From JAWLGW01 sp964569055 (GTDB lineage Bacteria; Planctomycetota; J058), in assembly GCA_964569055.1 (NCBI GenBank), contig CAZMSZ010000164.1:1-15310 (forward strand): a stretch of 15,310 bases of DNA, in the 5' to 3' direction. Below the pieces are notes generated by a model. The model was not told the DNA's origin, ran no database searches, and worked only from the letters and a program-made list of their open reading frames with translations. The position numbers and the translations under genes were made by a program. Positions 1-6,235 of this stretch are shown one piece after another (positions within the stretch are counted from its first letter, which is position 1; every line of letters begins with the position of its first letter).

Positions 1-5
1 AAACA

Positions 6-21
6 GCCGCGGCGCCGCGGC
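6..21. repeat. 16-bp perfect palindrome
   Basis: GCCGCGGCGCCGCGGC equals its own reverse complement over all 16 bases, with the centre between positions 13 and 14. It lies in non-coding DNA at the window edge. It could be an operator-like site or the base of a cruciform, but palindromes made only of G and C arise easily at this base composition. No function is assigned. Confidence 0.3.
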
Positions 22-50
22 GGCGCGCGAAGAGCGACAGCCGGGGGGAC

Positions 51-73
51 TCTGGGGGGCGGAGCCCCCCAGA
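51..73. repeat. G6/C6 stem-loop
   Basis: A perfect 9-bp stem (51-59 with 65-73) encloses the 5-base loop CGGAG. The core is six G opposite six C. Neither strand has a run of T after it, so it is not a classical terminator by itself. It lies downstream of the tRNA-Gln terminator on the minus strand and could act as a back-up hairpin. Short G-run/C-run hairpins of this kind are also common dispersed repeats in GC-rich genomes. Confidence 0.45.
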
Positions 74-115
74 AACCAAGAAACCGGCCCCGGAGCCTCT
101 GGAGCTCCGGGGCCG
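73..115 (-). terminator. Rho-independent terminator of tRNA-Gln
   Basis: A perfect 12-bp GC-rich stem (85-96 with 104-115) encloses a 7-base loop at 97-103. Read on the minus strand it begins 11 bases after the tRNA 3' end and is followed by a T-rich stretch, GTTTCTTGGTTT (84 down to 73). Position, stem strength and the T-rich tail fit intrinsic termination of the tRNA transcript. The T tract is interrupted, so efficiency is uncertain. Confidence 0.7.
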
Positions 116-126
116 ACTTGGTGTGC

Positions 127-197
127 CTGGCGCACTAGGATTCGAACCTAGACTAGCGGATCCAGAGTCCGCCGTCCTACCGTTAGACGATGCGCCA
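127..197 (-). tRNA. tRNA-Gln, anticodon CTG
   Basis: Minus-strand tRNA of 71 bases that decodes CAG codons. The acceptor stem is TGGCGCA (197-191) paired with TGCGCCA (134-128), followed by discriminator G at 127. The anticodon stem GCGGA/TCCGC holds the 7-base loop CTCTGGA, with anticodon CTG at 165-163. The T loop reads GGTTCGAATCC and the D arm has TCTAACGGTAGGA. A weak first pair (U1-A72) is typical of bacterial tRNA-Gln. The 3' CCA is not encoded, because the bases after the discriminator are GCA, so it must be added enzymatically. It lies 53 bases downstream of a small zinc-finger gene on the same strand and is followed by a hairpin terminator. Confidence 0.95.
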
Positions 198-250
198 CTG
201 CGCAGGTCGGAGTCTACCCGCGGGCGTGGTAGTCGCAACCCCCGCCGCGG

Positions 251-553
251 TCATCCCGCGCAGGAGGCGCACGCGAACGCCCAGGGCATCTCGTCGAGCG
301 CCGGGTCGGGGAGGGCGGCGCCGCAGCGGAGGCAGCGGCGCGCCTCGCCTCGGTTCAGCTCGGCCAGCGTGTCGCTCAGCAGCGCCTTGAACCGCTGGAG
401 CCGCTCGAGCTCGGTCTCGCCGGGCTCGCGCTCGTGCGGCAGCTGGATGTCTGCGAGGCGCACGTCCTGGCCGGCCAGGATCTGCTCGATCTTCCCGCAC
501 ACCCACCCCAGCTTGGCCAGGGTCTTCTTGCGACGCCCTTGAATCGCGCTCAC
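251..553 (-). CDS. DksA/TraR-type C4 zinc-finger protein
   Basis: A small protein of 100 residues. Its C-terminal end has four cysteines at residues 74, 77, 95 and 98, giving CxxC-17-CxxC, the same spacing as the zinc finger of E. coli DksA. The first pair sits in a CLRCG motif, as in DksA/TraR proteins. Residues about 45-70 are a charged, probably helical segment leading into the finger. DksA itself is about 150 residues and TraR about 73, so this is an intermediate, shortened form. Family members bind the RNA polymerase secondary channel and adjust promoters during stress; whether this one does is inferred. The start is GTG at 553, with AGGAG at 564-560, six bases upstream. The downstream tRNA-Gln may share its transcript. 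Alternatively it may be an unrelated small zinc-ribbon protein. Confidence 0.72.
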   Translation of the reverse strand: MSAIQGRRKKTLAKLGWVCGKIEQILAGQDVRLADIQLPHEREPGETELERLQRFKALLSDTLAELNRGEARRCLRCGAALPDPALDEMPWAFACASCAG

Positions 554-559
554 GCCTCG

Positions 560-564
560 CTCCT
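560..564 (-). promoter_or_regulatory. Ribosome binding site of the zinc-finger gene
   Basis: Minus-strand AGGAG lies six bases before the GTG start at 553. This supports the GTG start and the reality of this short gene. Confidence 0.6.
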
Positions 565-633
565 GAGAGCGGCGAGTCTACGGCGGACCCTTGAGGAGGG
601 GAGCCGAAACGTCCAAGCTGGGACCAAGGCCGC

Positions 634-662
634 TCCACTTACGTCGACGGCCGGGGTATGAT
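634..662 (+). promoter_or_regulatory. Candidate sigma-70 promoter of the kinase operon
   Basis: TATGAT at 657-662 differs from the -10 consensus TATAAT at one base. A poor -35 match, TCCACT at 634-639 (three of six), lies 17 bases upstream. It sits in the divergent intergenic region, about 90 bases before the preferred kinase start at 754. If real, the ATG at 658 lies inside the -10 element and cannot be the translation start. The call rests on the -10 alone. Confidence 0.25.
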
Positions 663-753
663 CCCCCGCCCTCTAAGGACCCCCGGACGGGTTGCTGCCG
701 ATGCGCGAAGCCACTCGAGGCCGTCCTCCGCGCCCCCCGCGGGAGCGCAGCCA

Positions 754-3700
754 GTGAGGGACTCCCCCGACGCGGTCTCCGAGTCCGACGATCTCCCCGC
801 GCTCCCAGGCGGCGTCCAGGACGAAGCGGGCGAGGAGACCATGGACACGGTGCCCGCCGGCCTCCTCGGCAGCAGCGCGGTCCGCTCCGGGCCGCGGTTC
901 TCCGAGACCTCGGCGGGGGACGACGCGGTCGAGGCGGAGCTCGTCAGCGACTCCGACGAGGACCCCGAGGCCACCGTCAGCGAGGCGACCGAGCTCGACC
1001 CCGACGAGACGATCGACGTCGGCGAGGAGACGCTGGTCGAGCTGAGCGGGCGCGCGAAGACCCGCCGCCTGGGCGACTTCGAGCTCGAGCGCAAGGTCGG
1101 CCAGGGCGGCATGGGCGAGGTGTGGTTGGCGCGCCAGGTCTCCCTCGACCGGCCGGTGGCCGTGAAGGTGCTGCCGCGCACCCTCGCCACCCAGGAGAAC
1201 TTCATCGAGCGGTTCCAGCGCGAGGCCAAGGCGGCGGCCTCCCTGGTCCACCCCAACGTGATCCAGATCTACGCCTACGGGATCGACGAGGGGACCCCGT
1301 ACTTCGCCATGGAGTTCGTGGAGGGCGAGGACCTCCAGGAGCGCATGCGGCGCGGCCGCCCCGAGTGGTCCGAGATCGCCGACGTCATGATGGGCGTGGC
1401 GAGCGCGCTCCACGTGGCGCACGACAAGGGGCTGATCCACCGCGACATCAAGCCGTCGAACGTGATGGTCGACCGCAACGGGATCGTGAAGGTCATGGAC
1501 TTCGGCCTGGCCAAGGCGACCTCGGGCGGCCCCGAGGCCAAGAGCCTGACCAACGCCGGCCTGATCATGGGGACCCCCAACTACCTGTCCCCCGAGCAAG
1601 GCCGCGGCGACCCGCTCGACGGCCGCTCCGACCTCTACTCGCTCGGGATCGTGCTCTACGAGCTGCTCACCGGCTCGCTCCCGTTCCGCGCGGACACGCC
1701 CGCGGGCCTGATCTTCAAGCACGTCTACGAGCCGCCGCCGCCGCCCTCCTCGATCAGGTCGGACATCCCGCCGTTCCTCGAGGAGATCGCGCTCAAGCTG
1801 CTCGAGAAGGACCCCGAGGACCGCTACGCCAACCCCCAGGAGCTGCTGGCCGACCTCGGCGAGTTCCTCGACCACTACGACTACTACGTGGCCGAGGCGG
1901 GCGAGCGCCGGCCGGGCTCGGGGTTCTACGACCCGGAGCGGCTCAAGCGCAGCCTGCCCGGCGGCAACGTCTCGGGCGCGATCGCCACCCGCGGCAAGCG
2001 CACCCCCTCCGAGAAGCGTCACGCGGTCACCGAGGAGCTGACGGGCGGCGTGCCGCGCCCCGAGCCGCGCCGGGTCGAGCCCGAGAGGGAGCGCCCCAGG
2101 CCCGCGCCGCCCCCGCCGCCTCCGCCGCGGAGCAAGGCCCCGCTGGTCGTCGCGGCGCTGCTGCTCGTGGCCGGGAGCGCGTTCGGCTACGCGTATGCCT
2201 ACGAGCGCGAGTGGCTGATCGGAATGGGGCGCGACCTCGGCCTGGTCGCGGTGCCCCCGACCGGGACGGGCGGCCAGGGCACGGGGACGGCGGGCACGGG
2301 GACGTCCGGCACGGGGACGGGGACGTCCGGCACCGGGACGACCGGCACGGGGACGACCGGCACGGGCACCGGCGAGCGGCCGGACGTCGGGGAGCTCACC
2401 GACGGCTATGTGGCCTTCGTGTTCACCGGGAGCTGGCCCGAGGCGACCACGATCCGCCTCCGCGGCGCCAAGAGCACCCACCAGCTCGAGCGGCAGACCA
2501 CGGGCAAGTTCCCGCCGGGGGAGTACCGGCTCGAGTTCGAGCGGCCGGGCTACGAGCCGATCGCGTGGACCGTGCGGCTCAGCGGCGAGCCCGGCGAGCT
2601 CGGCCGGCTGACCGACGCCAAGGGGGTGGACGCCGCGACCGCGCCCCTCGCCTGGGCGCCCACGCGGGAGCTGAGCGGCGCCTACGCCGAGGGTCAGGAG
2701 GCGCTCGCGGCCAAGGAGCTCGAGCGCGCGGCTGCGGCGCTCGAGCGCGCGGCGCGCCTGGACCCGGAGTTCCGGCCGGCGCCCGACCAGCGGAGCGTGC
2801 GCGAGCTCCAAGACGAGGTGGCGCGCGGGCTCGACGCGCTCCGCCAGGCGGCCGACCACAAGACGCAGCTCGTCGAGCTCGCCCGCGAGCACATGGCGCA
2901 GCGGCGCTGGCGCACGGCGCTCGACACCCTGCTCACCCTGCCCGAGCCCGAGCGCGACACCGGCTGGCGTGACCTCGCCGAGCGCTGCCGGGCCGCGATC
3001 AAGACGGGCGACACGCTGGCCGAGGCCGTGGACGGCGCCGTGCGGCGCGGCGAGCACGCGCTGGCGCAGAGCAAGCTCGCCGAGCTCGAGGCCGAGGACC
3101 CCGAGCACCGCTCGCGGGCAGCGCTCGAGGCGCGCCTCCGCGACGCCACGGCGCTGCGCGAGCGGGCGCTCGCGCAGGGCGCCGACGAGCCGCTGGCCGC
3201 CGCCAAGGCGCGCCTCGAGCAGTACCTGTCCCAGTTCGGGCCCGAGGACGCCGAGGCTCGCCAGGCGCTGGCGGACGTGGAGAAGCGGCTGGTCGAGGAG
3301 GCCGCGCTGAACCGCGCGCTGGCCGAGCTGGACACGCTCGCCGCCGAGGGCGACTGGGTGCGGGTGCGCCGGATCGCGGTCGACCTGCTGCAGCGCCATC
3401 CGACGCAGCGGCAGGCCCAGGAGCTGCGGCGGCGCGCGGAGACCGAGCTGGCGCGTGAGGCCGTGCTCGGGGTGGTGACGGAGCTCGATCGCGGCCTGGT
3501 GTCGGGGCAGACCGAAGTGCTGCTGCCGCTGCTCGACCGCGAGAGCCCGACCTTCGAGAAGGAGCGCAGCGCCCTGCTGGGGCTGCGCGAGGTGGAGGCG
3601 GTGTTCACCAGCAGCGAGCACCGCCACGCGCAGGTCGAGGTCGAGGGCAACTTCGCGCGGGTCCAGGCGGAGTGGCGCTTCGATCTCCGCGTCCTCGGCG

Positions 3701-3813
3701 AGCCGGTCCTCTCGTACGAGGCCGACCACGTGCTCCGGCTGCGCCTCGAGGGGAAGAGCTGGCTCTTGACCGAGCTGCGGGTGGAGGGGGATGTCCGTGT
3801 TCGACCGCGTTAG
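754..3813 (+). CDS. Transmembrane Ser/Thr kinase with PEGA-like and NTF2-like exterior
   Basis: Hanks-type Ser/Thr protein kinase, 1019 residues from GTG 754. Residues 1-105 are acidic and low in complexity. The kinase domain (about 107-375) is intact: GQGGMG P loop, VAVK lysine 138, HRDIKPSN with catalytic D231, DFG at 249-251, then SPEQ. A Pro-rich stretch precedes one membrane helix (about 462-483). Outside lie a TGTG-type repeat linker, a PEGA-like beta domain (about 550-612), a long Ala/Glu/Arg-rich helical region that may hold TPR-like repeats, and a C-terminal domain (about 905-1019) resembling the NTF2/SnoaL fold. The start at 754 has GGGAG upstream, and codons become strongly G/C-ending only from there. 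ATG 658 gives a longer form and ATG 841 a shorter one. It overlaps the next gene by 23 bases. Kinase assignment is firm; the exterior domains are tentative. Confidence 0.93.
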   Translation: MRDSPDAVSESDDLPALPGGVQDEAGEETMDTVPAGLLGSSAVRSGPRFSETSAGDDAVEAELVSDSDEDPEATVSEATELDPDETIDVGEETLVELSGRAKTRRLGDFELERKVGQGGMGEVWLARQVSLDRPVAVKVLPRTLATQENFIERFQREAKAAASLVHPNVIQIYAYGIDEGTPYFAMEFVEGEDLQERMRRGRPEWSEIADVMMGVASALHVAHDKGLIHRDIKPSNVMVDRNGIVKVMDFGLAKATSGGPEAKSLTNAGLIMGTPNYLSPEQGRGDPLDGRSDLYSLGIVLYELLTGSLPFRADTPAGLIFKHVYEPPPPPSSIRSDIPPFLEEIALKLLEKDPEDRYANPQELLADLGEFLDHYDYYVAEAGERRPGSGFYDPERLKRSLPGGNVSGAIATRGKRTPSEKRHAVTEELTGGVPRPEPRRVEPERERPRPAPPPPPPPRSKAPLVVAALLLVAGSAFGYAYAYEREWLIGMGRDLGLVAVPPTGTGGQGTGTAGTGTSGTGTGTSGTGTTGTGTTGTGTGERPDVGELTDGYVAFVFTGSWPEATTIRLRGAKSTHQLERQTTGKFPPGEYRLEFERPGYEPIAWTVRLSGEPGELGRLTDAKGVDAATAPLAWAPTRELSGAYAEGQEALAAKELERAAAALERAARLDPEFRPAPDQRSVRELQDEVARGLDALRQAADHKTQLVELAREHMAQRRWRTALDTLLTLPEPERDTGWRDLAERCRAAIKTGDTLAEAVDGAVRRGEHALAQSKLAELEAEDPEHRSRAALEARLRDATALRERALAQGADEPLAAAKARLEQYLSQFGPEDAEARQALADVEKRLVEEAALNRALAELDTLAAEGDWVRVRRIAVDLLQRHPTQRQAQELRRRAETELAREAVLGVVTELDRGLVSGQTEVLLPLLDRESPTFEKERSALLGLREVEAVFTSSEHRHAQVEVEGNFARVQAEWRFDLRVLGEPVLSYEADHVLRLRLEGKSWLLTELRVEGDVRVRPR
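2260..2373 (+). repeat. Thr/Gly (TGTG) repeat linker in kinase 1
   Basis: In-frame degenerate tandem repeat built on GGCACGGGGACG-type units, encoding alternating Thr and Gly with some Ser (TGTGTSGTG style). It begins about 30 residues after the membrane helix and ends before the PEGA-like domain, so it should be a flexible extracellular or periplasmic spacer. Thr-rich spacers can be O-glycosylated, but nothing here shows that. Confidence 0.8.
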
Positions 3814-6220
3814 TCCGTTCGCGCCGCTCGTGACCGCGCTGTGCTTGTTCGCCGGCCCGGCCGCGCGCGCCGAGCCGGAGCCCCTCGAGGCGCGCCTGCT
3901 CGAGGTCAAGGGTGACTCCGTCAAGCTCAACAAGGGCGGCAGCCAGGGCGTGACCGTGGGCCAGATCTTCGATCTGTACCAGGAGGCCCGGGTGTTCCTG
4001 CTCCCGCTCACGAGCGGCGACAAGCCGCTCGTCAAGTCGCACCGGCGGGTGGCGCGGGTGCAGGTGGTGCAGGTCGAGCCGACCACCGCCGAGGCGCGCG
4101 TGATCTCGCGCGAGGAGGGCGAGGACGGGCACGCGCTCGAGCTCGACCCGGGCGGGGTGAAGGCGCTCCACAACCCGGCGGCCGTCGCGCCGAACCGGCG
4201 GCCGGCGTTCATTCAGGCCCCGAGCTTCGGGGCGGTGGCCTGGGGCGAGACGATCCCGATCGAGCTGCGCGTCTCCAACGAGAGCGACGACGCGGTGATC
4301 TACACCTGGAGCGTGAGCGGCGGCGAGCTCGCGCACGAGCGGACCCTCGCGCCGAGCAACGTGTGGACGGCGCCGCCGGCGGCGGGCGAGTACCAGCTCA
4401 CCGTCGCCGCGCTCGACTCGGCCGGGAACGTCAGCCGCTCGGCGTACCGCCTCGCCTCGACCGGGCTCGCCGGGCGCGCCGGCCGGTCGGTCCCCTCCAA
4501 CTACGCGGTGGGCCGGATCTACGGGGCGACCTCCCGCTACGGGCACGTGTCGGACCTCGCCTTCGACGCGGTCGGGCGGCGCTACTTCCTCGAGCCCAAG
4601 CGCGGCTGGACCGGCGAGCCGTTCCTGCGGGTCGAGCTCCCCTCGGGCAAGATCGTGCGGATCCCCACCGAGGGGCGCACGTTCACGGCGGTCGCGGTGG
4701 CCGACCCCGGCGCGCTCCCCGGCGCGCTGCTCGCGCTCGACGGCGACACCAAGACGGTGCTCCACTACCGCTTCGGCGGGGTCGGCTGGAACCAGGTGCT
4801 CAAGCGTGCCCCGCTGGTGCTGGGCATGGAGGGCGGCGGCAGCGGCAACGCGCGGTTCGAGGACCCGGTCGACATCGTGGCCTCGCCCAGCGGCGAGATC
4901 TACGTGCTGGACGCCGCGCAGCGCGCGGTGCAGGTGTTCACGATCCAGTCGCTCCCCGGCCAGCAGGAGCAGGGCGTGTTCCTGGTCAGCTTCGGCCGGC
5001 CGGGCGAGGAGGCGCTGCAGCTCAAGGAGCCGCGCGGCCTGGCGGTCGGGCGCGACGGGTCGGTCTACGTGCTCGACGACGGGCGCAAGGCCGTGGTCGT
5101 GTACCGCGGCTGGCGCCCGGTGACCGAGTTCGCGGTCGGCGGCCCCGAGGAGGAGCTGGCCGGGATCGCGGTCGACCCGTTCTCGGGCGACATTCACGTG
5201 CTCGTGAGCAGCGCGGGGATCGTCAAGCGCTTCGACCGGACCGGCACCCTGATCGGCAAGGCGGGCGAGGCGCCCGGCCCCGGGCGGCTCCACCAGCCCG
5301 TGCGCGTGCGCATGGACGCCACGCGCGTGCTGTGGGTCCTCGACCGCGGCGGCGAGTCGGTGGTCCGGTTCGACCACGAGGGGCGGCTGCTCGGGCGCAC
5401 CGGCGGGGTCGAGCTGTCGGGGCCGCTCCTGATCGCCGGCGCGCCGCAGGGCGGGTTCGCCGCGCTCGAGCGCGACGAGCAGCGGGTGACCTGCTTCGAC
5501 CGGGAGGGCTGGATCACGGCCCGGTTCGGCTCGGAGGGGACCAAGCCCGGGCAGTTCGAGGACCCGATCGACGTCGCGGTCAGCGCGACCGGCGACGTGT
5601 TCGTGCTCGACGCGGAGCGCAAGTCGATCCAGATGTTCTCGCCGAGCGGCGCGTTCCTCAAGCAGCTCGGCCAGCCCGGCTCGGGCCCGCGCGACCTCAT
5701 GGGCGCCATGGACCTCTCGACGGTGAACGACCGCTCCTACCTCGCGGTCGTGCAGCAGCGCCCCGAGGACAACTTCAACCTGTTCCACCCGGGGCGCGGC
5801 GAGAGCGAGCGCACCTGGGGTGAGTTCACGGGCGAGCTGACGCCGCGCTACGGGTGCGTGAGCGGCGTCACCGGGAGCCTGGGCTCGCCCGGCCGTCAGG
5901 AGTCGGCCAAGCCCTGGTACTGGATCGTGGACGAGGACCGCGAGAAGGTCTTCCGCAGCCAGCCCGGCGAGTCCCCGGTCCAGGTGAGCGTCGCGTTCGA
6001 CCAGATCAGCGACATCGAGTGCGGGATCCAGGACCTCGTGTTCGTGGTCGACCGCGGCGAGGGGCAGGTGGTAGTGCTCGACGGCCAGGGCGCGCTGGTG
6101 ACCAAGCTCAAGAGCGACGCGTACGAGGACCCGGTCGACGTCGGGACCGACGACTACGGGCGGGTCTACATCTACGACCAGAGCCGCCGTCAGGTCGTCC
6201 AGCTCGTGCCGCGCGACTAG
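3791..6220 (+). CDS. Exported Ig-like and NHL beta-propeller protein
   Basis: An 809-residue exported protein. Residues 1-27 form a signal peptide (Phe/Leu/Ala core ending AARA before EPEP). Residues about 32-105 resemble the small C-terminal domain of FlgT-type proteins, with a GVTVGQIFDLY motif. About 135-220 is an Ig/PKD-like beta domain. From about 235 to the end are beta-propeller blades, with clear NHL-type repeats near residues 358-382, 413-440, 588-620 and 773-809, each a DP-V-DV/LAV start, then G-(I/V)-Y/F-V-LD, then a hydrophobic VxVF strand. The propeller region, about 570 residues, is long enough for more than one propeller. No catalytic motif is visible, so a binding or scaffold role is likely. 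The start ATG has GGAGGGGG directly upstream and overlaps the kinase 1 gene by 23 bases, suggesting translational coupling. A ligand sensor for the flanking kinases is inferred from context. Confidence 0.85.
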   Translation: MSVFDRVSPFAPLVTALCLFAGPAARAEPEPLEARLLEVKGDSVKLNKGGSQGVTVGQIFDLYQEARVFLLPLTSGDKPLVKSHRRVARVQVVQVEPTTAEARVISREEGEDGHALELDPGGVKALHNPAAVAPNRRPAFIQAPSFGAVAWGETIPIELRVSNESDDAVIYTWSVSGGELAHERTLAPSNVWTAPPAAGEYQLTVAALDSAGNVSRSAYRLASTGLAGRAGRSVPSNYAVGRIYGATSRYGHVSDLAFDAVGRRYFLEPKRGWTGEPFLRVELPSGKIVRIPTEGRTFTAVAVADPGALPGALLALDGDTKTVLHYRFGGVGWNQVLKRAPLVLGMEGGGSGNARFEDPVDIVASPSGEIYVLDAAQRAVQVFTIQSLPGQQEQGVFLVSFGRPGEEALQLKEPRGLAVGRDGSVYVLDDGRKAVVVYRGWRPVTEFAVGGPEEELAGIAVDPFSGDIHVLVSSAGIVKRFDRTGTLIGKAGEAPGPGRLHQPVRVRMDATRVLWVLDRGGESVVRFDHEGRLLGRTGGVELSGPLLIAGAPQGGFAALERDEQRVTCFDREGWITARFGSEGTKPGQFEDPIDVAVSATGDVFVLDAERKSIQMFSPSGAFLKQLGQPGSGPRDLMGAMDLSTVNDRSYLAVVQQRPEDNFNLFHPGRGESERTWGEFTGELTPRYGCVSGVTGSLGSPGRQESAKPWYWIVDEDREKVFRSQPGESPVQVSVAFDQISDIECGIQDLVFVVDRGEGQVVVLDGQGALVTKLKSDAYEDPVDVGTDDYGRVYIYDQSRRQVVQLVPRD

Positions 6221-6235
6221 CGGGCGGGAGGGGCC

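Noticed and set aside
591..2972. A plus-strand open frame of 793 codons in another frame of kinase 1
   Set aside because: Arg/Gly/Ala-rich low-complexity translation within the kinase gene; a GC-driven shadow.
673..4212. A minus-strand open frame of 1179 codons opposite kinase 1
   Set aside because: Same composition artefact. It has no domains or ribosome site and lies opposite an intact kinase.
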